The notes under the pieces are model-generated. The model saw nothing but the letters and a program-made list of their open reading frames with translations, ran no database searches and had not been told where the DNA came from. 64,000 bases of DNA from Sternotherus odoratus (lineage: Eukaryota; Chordata; Testudines; Kinosternidae). Of this stretch, positions 49,809 to 59,692 are shown piece after piece (within the stretch, counting starts at the first letter, position 1; each line of letters opens with the position of its first letter). The position numbers were made by a program, and so were the translations under genes. Location: positions 59,567,442 through 59,631,441 of the forward strand of contig JAVMKO010000005.1 in NCBI GenBank assembly GCA_032164245.1. The letters run 5' to 3'.

Positions 49809-50424
49809 GTGTAACAAGGTGATGTAGCCCATTGTGGGCCGGGACCAGCCAACCCTAGCTAGTAAACACACCTGAGCAAGTATCAAGTTATTTCCCTAGA
49901 AGAGAGCAGGAAGTTGCAGAGGTGGGGGAGGAATATTCAGAAAGCAGAGGCCTGAGAAGCTGTAGCTGATATGAGGAAGCTGCTGTAGGGAGCAAGACTG
50001 TCTTTTGCAGGGAAATACTGAACTGTGACCCAACTTTAGGAAGGAGGGATGAGGACTTCCTACCTAAGAGAAGAGGAACACTGAACAAGAGTTGGGGCCC
50101 GGAGGGCCAAACTCCTTGTTTAAGAAAGAGAAAGAGCCATTGAATGGGGACAAAACTCCAGGGAGGAGGGCGGGGACTCCTTTCCTCAGAGGAAAAAGAC
50201 ACTGAATTGGGGTTGGGGCCTGAAGGATGCATGTATATCAGGACTAAATAAATTGGCCCCCAGAAAGGGAATGTTTTAATTACCTTTGGACTGTGTGTGC
50301 AGGGCTTATTTAAGAAGTCACTTGAAGGGGGAAGTGAGGCAGACTCTTGTAAAGTGACCTCAGGCCAGGAGAGGACACTTGGGTGGTGATCAGCTCAGCT
50401 ACACTGTGCTGTCACCTTGACAAC
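49809..50424 (+). mobile_element. Candidate LTR
   Basis: Starts TGTAACAAGGTGATG and finishes near TGTCACCTTGACA, so the ends form a loose inverted repeat. The purine-rich interior (AGGAAGCTGCTGTAGGG, TTGGGGCCCGGAGGGCC) and ACTAAATAAATTGGCCCCC near 50243-50261 resemble turtle LTRs. No target duplication was seen, so this is tentative. Confidence 0.4.
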
Positions 50425-50429
50425 TGGAA

Positions 50430-51180
50430 TAATGTACATTTTAAAAAGAATTTGGATCAAGACTGGCTGATTGAAACGTACTGTGAAGTCCTTCACAAGA
50501 GGAGAGCTTTCATACAGTTAATCCCAGATGAGAAATCTGCCTCAGATTTGTGAGATTTGGCAGATTTGCCTAATTGAGCAAAGAGCTAATGGTAGTTTAA
50601 ATAGGTAAACTTGCTTGAACCGATATCTCCCCACAGAGAAAAGTGCTTGTGAGCAAGAAGGTGCATGATTTTTTTTTTCCACTAGAAGGATATAGTTGAA
50701 TAATCTCATGGGCCAGATCTTCACCTGCCATACATCGATGTAACTCTATTGATTTCCCACAAGTGAGGATCTGGCCCTCTGTTAATAATAGCTTAGATTA
50801 AATAAACAGATTTACTAATGAAAGTCTAATTTACCTTTCTCTAATTTGTAACTCTCCATTTAGCCAATGACAATGGATTTATTAGTTGTACTTCCATTTC
50901 ATTATTTTCTCAGGAGCTTCACTTTCTGGTGGTGTCCCAGATACAGCGGTGGTCTTTGTGATACAGCGCTGCATTACCTTTATGTGGATATTAAGTTCCT
51001 GAAAATGTTTCTATTCTCATTCAGCCTTATAAATCATCCCGTTGCATGTTTCTTTTATTTATTCATGTTTTAAAATCGTCTAATCTGGAGGTCTGTAATT
51101 ATCCTTAGTCTTCAGCTGGAACAGCACCTAGACAGAAAGAATGTCATCGAGCTCTTATTTCTTAGAACTCTGGACTGATC
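50430..51180. other. Intergenic stretch with a dispersed foldback motif
   Basis: Near 50712-50780 GGGCCAGATCTTCACC and GAGGATCTGGCCCT form inverted ends of a short reptile motif. No gene seen. Confidence 0.4.
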
Positions 51181-51184
51181 TTTA

Positions 51185-51690
51185 GGTCTGTCCACACTAG
51201 GAAATTGATCACATGCTGACAGTTGTTGTCAGCAATGAGTCCACATGAACTAGGCTGAAAGAATAAACATGTTTTCTTCAGCATTGTTGCAGAAAGCATT
51301 CTATCAAGTTTCAAGAACATTTCTCATAAAGGGAACTGGACAAATCCCACTTCAGCACACTAGCACTTCAATCATTTCTCATGGTAGATGGGCCTTTTGA
51401 GTGAGTAAGATTCTTTTGGTTTCTTGCAATGGAACTAGGACTCATGGAAAAAATGTAGTTTGCATTACTCTTTTGCCCCCTCTGTGTTACTGTCTGTTCA
51501 AAATGTATTAGATAGTATAGGCAAACCTTTCCTTGTCTTTGTGTTAGCTGGTCCAGGTAAGCATAGTGGGGAGTCCTGGCTTCATTACAGCATTTAATGT
51601 GCTGCACCTATGATAGTCTTATCTTGATTAGGATTTTAATGTCTTAGCTAAGAAATGTTAAAGCCCTTTTTTTCCTCGTGTAGACATAGC
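51185..51690. mobile_element. PIF/Harbinger-like MITE
   Basis: 506 bp between perfect TTA duplications (51182-51184 and 51691-51693). Ends: GGTCTGTCCACACTAGGAAA and, in complement, GCTATGTCTACACGAGGAAA, 16 of 20 matching. A TTA target plus these ends suits a PIF/Harbinger non-autonomous element. No transposase frame. It lies 0.7 kb upstream of the predicted collectin promoter. Confidence 0.68.
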
Positions 51691-51693
51691 TTA

Positions 51694-52415
51694 AGGGATC
51701 AGAGTTTAGGTTTGGTTTGGAGAGACATGCAGGGGTTAAGATGATTACCCAAGCAATCTAGACCTCTAGGTCTCCAGAATAGAACTTCTATCTGTCTTGT
51801 AAATCCCATCAGAGAGGCTTTCTGATGATGATCTTTTTTTAGTCTTTGCACATCCATAGGAATAAGGAAGACATGGAGTGATAAAACCAGAGTGGGAATT
51901 TCTTTCCCAGGTATATGTGTGCTTGATGCAAAAGGAAATGACAAGAAAATACCTACTATGAAGGCCAAGTAGTGAAAATTTTTAGCAATGTTGCTCAGAA
52001 TATCATAGAGAAAAGGTGAGTGAGGTAATATCTTCTATTGGACCAACTCTGATGAGCTTTCAAGCTGTGAAAAGCTCTTATTTAGGTAACACAAACAAAT
52101 TTATTTGAGCAATTGTATAAAATAAATTAATCGAAACCATCTCCATTCTAGCTGAAGTTTTATGTTGACTTACTGACAGATCAGTGAAGTCCAGGGTTAT
52201 CAGATATTAACATTTATAGATTTACATAAGTTTAAATTGTCAGCTGTATACCATACAAACATTGTTTTCAAGTTTCACAAATGTTCTGGTTCAGTTTCCT
52301 TCTTTGTTTTGCGCCAAGGGGAACATTTTCATTCTTTGTCTCTATGACCATGGTTTCAAGACCAATAAAGCCATTTACTCTACAGGGAAATTATTCTTAA
52401 ATAAACTATAACTCC
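51694..52415. other. Region upstream of the first collectin gene
   Basis: Contains a turtle repeat fragment at about 52014-52098 (GTGAGGTAATATCTTCTATT, GGACCAACTCTGATGAGC). The segment near 52270-52345 (TTCAGTTTCCTTCTTTGTTT) aligns loosely with the paralogous upstream regions at 61.86-61.98 and 59.58-59.69 kb. No coding gene. Confidence 0.5.
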
Positions 52416-52419
52416 TATT

Positions 52420-52504
52420 TATTGTAAATGAGCACAGGTGAGAAACTAGAGCTCATGTTACTTAATCTGTAGTATATAAAGAGATGGTGAAATTCAGTAA
52501 ATTA
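52420..52504 (+). promoter_or_regulatory. Predicted TATA promoter of the first collectin gene
   Basis: TATATAAAG at 52473-52481 lies in a block that aligns with the upstream region of the second collectin (62060-62144): GGTGAGAAAC, TTACT-AAT and ATATAAA occur in the same order. In both copies the TATAAA core is 70 bases from a GT splice donor. Shared sequence between paralogues and TATA spacing support a promoter; the start site (around 52505) is inferred, not seen. Confidence 0.6.
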
Positions 52505-52544
52505 GTCCTGTGAATGCTTTTCCTAGAGAACCAGGTACTGCAGA
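52505..52544 (+). other. Predicted non-coding exon 1 of the first collectin
   Basis: About 40 bases ending CTGCAGA before GTACAT (donor at 52545). The counterpart at 62145-62184 ends TTACAGA before a consensus GTAAGT. A non-coding first exon is usual in surfactant-collectin genes, and the coding exon downstream starts with a good acceptor (TTTTTCACAG, ending 53105). The GTACAT donor here is weaker than that of the paralogue. Confidence 0.5.
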
Positions 52545-53119
52545 GTACATGACTGGGTGGTATCTTTTCTCTCTCTTTTAATTCTGTTCTTTAATTATAA
52601 AGTTGTGCACAGTTGGTAAACTTACAATAGAAATTTCCTTAAAATCTTTTATTTATGTGTATTAAAAGGCAGAACTCTGTTTATTTCTTCATCAGACAAG
52701 GTTTACATTGTGTTGTAGTTTTTTATTTATTTTAATTTGAAAAATATCAGTCATGATTTAATGTTCTTGGTTCAGAGTACAACAAAATATGTCTTGTCTA
52801 ATTTTTTATGCTATTCATTTAGGAAGTATATGAAATTTTACAAATCATTACGAGGTAGGTCGGGGAGTCTATTCCCTGCATTATCTTTGAATTGAAAATA
52901 TGCAGCTGTATTGCCAACTCAAGTCGTGGTATTCATTTTTACACCATCCCCAGTGTAATTGTGCAGGGCTGAAAAAAATGTGTTTGTTTTCATAGCTGCC
53001 TACAGCTCCCAGTGGCTGCTGTTTGCTGGGCACAACCAGGGAAGTGGCACAGCTGCAGGTTGCTCACCTCTGCATTAGGATAATTCTTTTAATGATTTTT
53101 CACAGGCTAGGATCAAACA

Positions 53120-53312
53120 ATGTTGCTGCTTCAGATATTCAACACTTTTGTCTTGGTGTTAACTCTGGTGACAACTTCCAACTCAAATCCTACTCAGGTT
53201 GTCCAAAAATGGGATCAGAATGCATGTACACTTGTTGTGTGCGGACCTGCTCAGAACGGATTACCAGGAAGCGATGGGAAAGATGGCCCTAAAGGGGAAA
53301 AGGGAGATCCAG
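53120..53312 (+). CDS. Collectin gene 1, coding exon 1 (signal, cysteine segment, first collagen triplets)
   Basis: ATG in the context AAACAATG (A at -3), 14 bases after a TTTTTCACAG acceptor ending at 53105. It codes a hydrophobic leader, the C36/C41 segment that in collectins links chains, and six Gly-X-Y triplets, then the donor AG/GTATAG in phase 1. It is 9 bases shorter than the matching exon of gene 2: three collagen residues are missing. Confidence 0.93.
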
Positions 53313-56300
53313 GTATAGAGATATTTACTTACTGTTGGTCAGATTAGTATTTTAAAAAAAACTGATAAAAAAGGAAGCATACTTCAAATCCTGTAGCTAC
53401 ATGGAACTTGAGCAAAAACATTTGTCAAGCATGAAAAATCTGGGGATTCTTAATTTATTACTAATTACTAGGATGAAACTAACAGTCAAATGAAAGCCAG
53501 GTTAGAAATTGAAACTGGATGCTTCTGATATAGTTAAAATTCTCTAGAGCCTTTTACCTCCAGGCCACCAGTTTTGAATCTGATCCAGACTGGCAGTGTC
53601 TGAAACTTGTTACCAGCCAATGACTGTCCCGTGGTCTATGTGAAATGACTTGGGTGTTTCAGTACATTTCTTGGTGATTAAGGCACACGCGCGCGCACAC
53701 ACACACACTAGCACTTTTGGCAGTGTCAGCAGATGGCCAACACAATTCTGATATTGTCAAGCTCCCAAATAAGTTGAATTGGCACTGAAGAGACAGACCC
53801 TGGAAGAATCGTTTAGGTCTCACTGCTGCAGACAGAGGCAGTCAGCCTACTCTCTAAAAGTTACTATAAAAAGTTATTCTCTAATTGCACTGTATTTAGT
53901 ATTTATTTGTACTACAATATCACTTAGCCTCCCTAACTAAGATCTGAAAGCCATCTTGTTAGGCAATCTACTTAAAACATGGTAAGAGAAAATCTCTGCC
54001 CTGAAGAACTTACAAACTCAATAGATGAGACAGAATGACAGGAGTGGTATCTCCATTTTGCAGATGGGAAATGGAGGCACAAGGGATTATGGGTTTGGTT
54101 TTCAAAAGAGCATAGCTCTCATTTAAGCACTGAGTGCTGAGTTCTTTTTAATACCCAGTCGCAAGTGTCACAGCGAGAGAGTTTATATTCTTTTGAAAAA
54201 CTGGACCCAACTGTGGATTCTGAGCACCTGAAAATCTGGTTCCAAGGTCTGTTGAAAACACGGTTTCATCTGCACATGCTCAGAAACATTTTAAGAATTC
54301 CAGCTACACTTACACACTAATAAATCCATTAAGAAGTGAATCCAAACCAAACTTCTGAACGCAGTTCAGATATTTGAATTTGATATTCTAATTATAGCAG
54401 TGGAGTTGAGCTATAAAGTTTGGACCTGGATCAGTATCTGAACTTTTCCCAAAATGCATTGTGGTCTTTTTGTTCTAATCTTCATCCATTTGTTGTTATG
54501 ACAGCAATCACAAACTCTTATAAGACCTACAAATTCAAGTGTTTACTTGCTTTATTTTTGTCGTCTCCTTTTCCCTGAATAAACACATTGGATTGCAAGG
54601 ATTAAGAGGGATACCAGGTCTTCCAGGAAAGGATGGATCCCCTGGACCAAAAGGAGACCGAGGTGAAGAAGGACCAAAAGGAGACTGTGGAGGCAGAGGT
54701 AAGCAGTGCACCCCTTTTGAGGGAGCATAAAGAAGCCTAACAGTGCATATACAGAGGCTGTTATGGACTTTTTAATGGTTTTCATTTCATAAATGTTCCA
54801 GTTGGCTTTGCTGCTTCTGTCTGAGTGGGGAAGAAATATTGAGTGGTGAGTACTGGGGAAACCAGACAGTCTGGTTTGCCATGGAGGGAAGTGAGCGAGG
54901 CTTGAAGGGTTAGTCTGATGAGCTCCAACATCTAAGAGTAGCATCCTGCAGGAGACAAATACCACAGTGATGGGTACCTGATCCCTGGGTTTGTGGGATA
55001 AAGGATGTGCTGCTGGAAAACCAGAAAGAAGTCCTACAATGGTTCACCAGGAGCAGCTGTACAAATGATGTACTTGTTCATGAAATTTTCATGCATAGGC
55101 TGAGATCGGCAAACATTATGATAGTTGTACCTACTGCCAAGTCAAGTGGACTCCACATATTCTTCACAACTCTCCTCAGAACTTTGCTAATTAACTTTTG
55201 TTCTAATTTCCAAGGTTTTATTTTTCTAACTATGTTGTCTTCTGCTTCTAATTTTTAGCTTTTACAATTGAATTGAAAAGCTGGCATTTATTAAGGTGCT
55301 ATTAAGAATTTCACTTAGCAGGTACTTTCCCTTTTACTTTCAGTGGACTTGTAGCCTCAAGGCCTCAGTTTTAAACTTGTTTCTTCTTGAGGAACCAAGA
55401 AACCAAAAACAATATCTTTGGTGTTACACTTGTGATTCATTACTAGTCCTGGAGGTGATTTCTCTGGCTTTTTTAAGCTTTTAAAAAACCTTCCATATTT
55501 TAATGTGACACAATAAGAACAATACTATTTTCTCCTTCAGAATGTGAACTGTTAAAAACTGAAATAAGGGATTTGCAAGAACAAGTGAAGACCCTGAAAG
55601 CTACTGTCAGCAAAATCCAAAAAGGTAAGACAAATGAAGTGCTGTTCATTCCAGTCAGTGAGAGATGGGCATAAATGGAGTCATTTGGATGTTTTAGTAA
55701 AGTAATTCAATTTTACAATATACAGTTCTAACTCTCTCACATGTATTGTTAGCATCAGAGGTCTCCACTTTGTAATTAGGAAAGTCCATCTGAGAATAGC
55801 TGTGGGATCAAGTGCTTAAAAGAAAAAATCCAAAGTATTCTTAAGATGCAATAGTGTGGCTTGGGTAAGGTCCACTTTGTGTCTGAAATGTTATTTGATA
55901 TGTCCTGTGACCAAAAATAATAGTGGGAGACAACCACTCTCTGACATCAACAGCATGTGTGGCCTCATTCTGCCTCTTGATTTCCCATTTACTTCCCCTG
56001 GAACAGGAACAAGCCTTTGATTTTTACTTGTAGTGAGGTGCAAATGCTAATTGAGATAGGAAGTCTGTCAGTCATATCAAGGACAATGGGCCAAGTAAAA
56101 AAGTACTGCAGTAATGTTCCCAAGCACTATACTTTACAATAGTGACATGGCAATATTTTAGGCTAGCAAAAGAGTATTCAAACTCTGGTATTGTGTACAA
56201 TTCCCACTCTGTTCTCTAAGACAATAAAAACGTCCTCAGCTATGCCTTCATTGCGAACTGAAATAACAATAATAAAGTATAAACCTCAACCTAAGATTTT

Positions 56301-57116
56301 TCCTTGTTGTTATAAGATCTTCTGCAGACCGTTTGCCTCTGTCCATAGTTTTCTCTGCACCTGTAAAATAGTCTGCTCCTTTTAAACTTCTGGTCGGTGT
56401 GCATAAGTCTTAGCTGGTCTGACAGAATGAATCAACAAAAATAACTGCCTCTTACTTGAGGGCCCTAGAACCTTGTGGGGAGGAATAGTTTGGTGCTTTG
56501 AGCATTGGCCTACTAAACCCAGGGTTGTGAGTTCAATGCTTGAGGGGGCCATTTGGAGAGATGGGGGAAAAATCTGTTGGATGATTTAACTGGGGATTCC
56601 TGGCCCTGCTTGGGTTGGACTAGGTGATCTCCTGAGTTCCCTTTCAACCTTGATATTCTATGAACTTGTTACTCTAATGTAGCGTATAGTGTGTGGAAAA
56701 AATATGTACTGTACTTCTGTGTTTGTTTGTTTTTTCTAGCTTGGATTTTCACAAATGGCAATAGTGCCAGTGAAAAAACATTTCAAGCCAATGGCTCTGA
56801 GGGTGACTTTGAGACCTCAAAAGCCACATGTTCCCAAGCTGGTGGCCTGCTTGCTTCTCCAAGGAATTCTGCAGAGAACAGTGTCATACAACAAATAATA
56901 GTTCGGCATAACAAAGCAGCATATATTGGAATAAATGATATACAAACAGAAGGTTCATTTAAGTACCTAAGTGGTGAAGCAATAGGCTATTCAAACTGGG
57001 CTGCAGGAGAACCAAATGATCATGGTGGAAGTGAAGACTGTGTAGAAATATATCCAGATGGCAGATGGAATGACAAATCCTGTAATGAAAAACGGTTAAT
57101 AATCTGTGAATTTTAA
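53120..57116 (+). CDS. SP-D-like collectin, complete gene, four coding exons
   Basis: Encodes a secreted collagenous C-type lectin (collectin) of 250 residues, expected to bind microbial sugars in a calcium-dependent way. Coding exons are 53120-53312, 54600-54698, 55541-55624 and 56740-57116, all in phase 1. Layout: signal peptide, residues 1-20 or so; cysteine segment with C36 and C41, close to human SP-D (NACTLVVC); 17 unbroken Gly-X-Y triplets, 47-97; a heptad neck, 102-127 (L102, I106, L109, V113, L116, V120, I123); CRD to the end, with C156, C226, C240, C248, sugar motif E216-P217-N218, E224 and W235-N236-D237, ending ICEF. One N-glycosylation sequon, N143. The CRD is most like SP-D, but the collagen region is far shorter than SP-D's 59 triplets and close to mannose-binding lectin's. 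Orthology (SP-D, lung lectin or MBL relative) is therefore unsettled and no symbol is given. A tandem paralogue starts at 63503. Confidence 0.93.
53684..53709 (+). repeat. (CA)n/(CG)n microsatellite in intron
   Basis: Alternating purine-pyrimidine run CACACGCGCGCGCACACACA, 26 bases, in the intron after coding exon 1. Confidence 0.85.
54600..54698 (+). CDS. Collectin gene 1, coding exon 2 (collagen)
   Basis: 99 bases starting after GATTGCAAG and ending before GTAAGC. It supplies eleven Gly-X-Y triplets (GLR GIP GLP GKD ...), joined in frame with exon 1. Collectin collagen exons are often 117 bases; this one is 18 shorter. The last triplets include C94 (GDC), unusual in a collagen helix. Confidence 0.9.
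55541..55624 (+). CDS. Collectin gene 1, coding exon 3 (coiled-coil neck)
   Basis: 84 bases between TTCTCCTTCAG and AAAG/GTAAGA. It codes residues 98-125, a short trimerising coiled coil with hydrophobic a/d positions and an extra cysteine, C99, at its start. Phase 1 on both sides, as usual for collectin neck exons. Confidence 0.92.
56478..56663 (+). repeat. Tortoise tRNA-derived SINE with CR1-like tail
   Basis: A Pol III SINE: A-box-like TAGTTTGGTGCTTTGAGC, B-box-like GGTTGTGAGTTCAATGC, then the body and a 3' tail TTGGACTAGGTGATCTCCTG, ending CTTGATATTCTATGAA. The tail matches the CR1 LINE end at 34050-34110. It lies in the last intron of the collectin gene, 76 bases before exon 4. The tRNA-like head is part of the SINE and is not a tRNA gene. 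Confidence 0.88.
56740..57116 (+). CDS. Collectin gene 1, coding exon 4 (C-type lectin domain)
   Basis: Preceded by the strong acceptor GTTTTTTCTAG (AG at 56738-56739). It codes a full CRD in one exon, as in all collectins: four conserved cysteines, EPN motif (mannose/glucose type), E224 and the WND calcium ligands. Stop TAA at 57114-57116. Relative to human SP-D, the residue matching D325 is His (H220) and that matching R343 is Lys (K238); both flank the sugar site. Confidence 0.95.
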
Positions 57117-57277
57117 TCTCTCCAACCTTGTGGTTGTCATTAAAATCAGTTTTAATAATTATATAACCTTGTTGATTTTCAATAGTCTCACATTTTGAAT
57201 ACTGTGCTGCATCAGTGATATAAAGGTATAGATGTGCTGAATCTTGCTGAAATTTCTTTTGTGATCAACTGAATTGC

Positions 57278-57283
57278 AATAAA
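57278..57283 (+). terminator. Polyadenylation signal of the first collectin gene
   Basis: AATAAA within TGCAATAAAGTAATC, 162 bases after the stop codon, followed by a T/G-containing stretch (TGTAACTTTGAACTGTGTAC). It gives a short 3' untranslated region of about 190 bases. It is the first canonical signal after the stop. Confidence 0.75.
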
Positions 57284-57300
57284 GTAATCATGTAACTTTG

Positions 57301-58110
57301 AACTGTGTACTGAGCTGGTTAAAACAGGAGATACTACAAATGCTGTGAGAAATTGATACCTACAGTTTCAAACTTCAACAAAAGCTACTATCGTGGGGAA
57401 TTGGCAGTGAATACAGATCAGGGTTTTCTCTTATATAAAAGGCCAAAAGGGGACCATTTTGTCCAAACACTAGCTTTGGATGCAGCAAAAGATAGAAATT
57501 TAGAGCTGGTCAGTGCTTTGCAAGCCCATCCCTTGAAGATGGGCTGTGGGTGCTTGCTGGTGGTCTGAGGAAATATGGCTCGTTACAGTGTTGACTCTCC
57601 TCCGTCACCTCAATCATGTTAAAAGAAGCTAAAAAACTTCCTTATTATTAATTTTCTGTGTGAACAATTGCTTTATTTGCCACAGGAATGTTGTCACTCT
57701 CAGGAGAAGAGGGAGAGGGTTCAAAGACTCATCAGAGGGAATGTGTCCCCCATGCAATCTCTCCATTGGAATATGGTCCATGCTGTGATAATGTGTGCAA
57801 GGCTGCTGCCCTAGTAGCTTCAGGACATTTGATTGCAGGAGAATGAGAACTGTGGCTTTTCAAGCTTGCTCTGCGTCCAGGCCAAAGAACAAAACTATGA
57901 TGACAGTCCAATCCCAGGAGATGCTATAATATGAATAACAAAGGTGCCCCCCGTCCCCGCCCATGAATCTACAAATAGGCTCTCATGGACCTAATGCTTT
58001 GGCAGATCTTTTGTTAATTTCAAGTTAAAATCAAGGGGCCAAAAATTTTAACAATTGACATCAGTGGGAAAAGGAGAGAGTCCAAAATTCACAGTTAAAT
58101 AATGGGGGAA
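57301..58110. other. Stretch downstream of the first collectin
   Basis: No gene or clear repeat recognised. Confidence 0.4.
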
Positions 58111-58112
58111 AT

Positions 58113-58285
58113 TTAGAACATAAGAACAGTCACACTGGGTCAGACCAAAGGTCCGTCTTGCCCAGTATCATGTCTTCTGACAGTGGCCAATGTCAAGGGC
58201 CGCAGAGGGAATCAGCAGGTAATCGTCAAGTGATCCATTTCCTGACGATAATTCCCAGCTTCTGGGAAAGGCTGCATAACAGTTG
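58113..58285 (-). repeat. LINE 3' end fragment (CR1-like), minus strand
   Basis: GAACATAAGAACAGTCACAC, TGGGTCAGACCAAAGGTCC, GCCCAGTATCATGTCTTC and ATTCCCAGCTTCTGGGAA match, in complement, the same LINE 3' end as at 41990-42485. A short, old copy between the two collectin genes. Confidence 0.65.
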
Positions 58286-58539
58286 TTTGATGGCAAATAA
58301 AGATATTTGACCACTGAATTTATTTTGGAAAAGGGATCACATAGATGTACGCACAATGAAATGCAAGAGCTGTGTAATCATGTCATTGTAACTCTCACCT
58401 TCCCTCGGCTTTGCCCCCGCAGTTTGTAGCTCTTACCCATTACATCATGTCTAAAATTAGAGTCTGATCCTGACAGTCAAACCTTTGCGCTGACCTGAAG
58501 CCCTTCCACAAATCTAGCTGCATGATCTGGCCCTTAGAT

Positions 58540-58625
58540 TTGCATATTCCTTGAGTCCAGGACTGTCTTTTACTTGGTCTGTAAAGTCCCTAACAATATA
58601 TTAATGATTAACTTGATGCTGATAA
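58540..58625 (+). repeat. Possible ancient LINE 3' fragment
   Basis: ATTCCTTGAGTCCAGGACTG, TCTTTTACTTGGTCTG resembles the conserved L2/L3-type 3' end (TTGAGGGCAGGGACTGTCTT in better copies). Short and tentative. Confidence 0.35.
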
Positions 58626-58735
58626 CCATCAAGAACCTGGCACTGAATGCTGTGAGAAGAAAAACAAACCATTGTTGGCAGAAAAAGGGGGAAAAAATGG
58701 TTGGCTGTTTTCATTTGTTACTGTAGCTTGTGGCT

Positions 58736-58760
58736 TTTATTGTTGTTGTTGTTGTTGTTA
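58736..58760 (+). repeat. (TTG)n microsatellite
   Basis: Seven TTG units in a row. Confidence 0.9.
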
Positions 58761-59578
58761 CTATTATTATACTGTGGGTATTTTTACAGGCAGAAACTGT
58801 CTTTTGTCTATAAAGGTGAAACTCACTCCTCTTGCAGAGGTCCAGGGTAAGTCGCTCCACATGAGCCTCATAGAGGAGTCGTTCAGTGGATCAGCCAGTG
58901 GAACAAACATATCCCCTGTGTGTTGTGGAATAGGTCTCCATAGTAGCCTATGCAGAGCCACCGCCAAAGGCTAGTTTGGGGACAGACCAAGGGAGGGGCT
59001 GCAGAGCCGTGTCCCCATAGATCCAGGAGCCCTAGCACCATCAAGCTAAAGCACCATAAAACTTTGGCAGCAGCCCCACTCCTGACTTCTGGGAATTAAT
59101 CTCTCCAATGCCTCTCAACCTATAATATCCCAAGGCTATTTTTGCCACCTCAGAAGAACTGGTTTGGTGTATCTGGAAGAGCTTTAGCAAATTTATGTTT
59201 AATAAACATTTCGAAATGGGACAAACCTCATTCCAACTGGCACTGCATCAATTTAATGCTAGTCTGCTGTGAGACTAAATGTAAATATTGTAGAAATTAG
59301 TCTTGTAAGAGTAGCATTATTTGACACTAACATATATGGGGCTTGTATTTACCCTGTTTAATTCTGACCATATGGTCTTAGCTAATGTTATACTTTTTTT
59401 TTTGCGATTTGTTTTCTAATAATTGTCAAATTTAGGACCCGTTTTCAACTGACATCTAAACCTCAGAATCTCCGAAGAAAAGAGAATGGAATTATTTAGA
59501 GAAAACAAAAAAACAGAGTCAATATATGTGCACTTTGTACCACTAGCTACAAATTATACAAGTCTCTTTTTTCAAACT

Positions 59579-59692
59579 TGTCAAATATTCAATGGGTCAG
59601 ATTAGCACGTTTGGGTTCTGTACTGTAATTTTTTAGACCAGTTCAGTTCCTCTTTCCATTTGTTTTGTTATTGGTGCAAATTCTCTTATTTG
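59579..59692 (+). repeat. Partial third copy of the collectin upstream region
   Basis: CAAATATTCAATGGGTCAGA, TTCTGTACTGTAATTTTTTA, CCAGTTCAGTTCCTCTTTCC aligns with 61866-61976 (CAAATATTTGACAGGTCAGA, TTCTGTCCTGTAGTCTCTTA, CCAGATCAGTTCCTGCTTCC), which lies about 140 bases upstream of the gene 2 TATA box. Here no TATA box or exon follows. It is best read as a remnant of another tandem duplicate, though an unrecognised dispersed repeat is possible. Confidence 0.55.

Noticed and set aside
55000..55070. Extra collagen exon (GGTTCACCAGGAGCAGC could read Gly-Ser-Pro-Gly)
   Set aside because: No repeated Gly-X-Y register on either side and no fitting splice sites.
56478..56560. tRNA gene
   Set aside because: The A- and B-box-like sequence belongs to a tRNA-derived SINE with a CR1 tail; no tRNA cloverleaf is kept.
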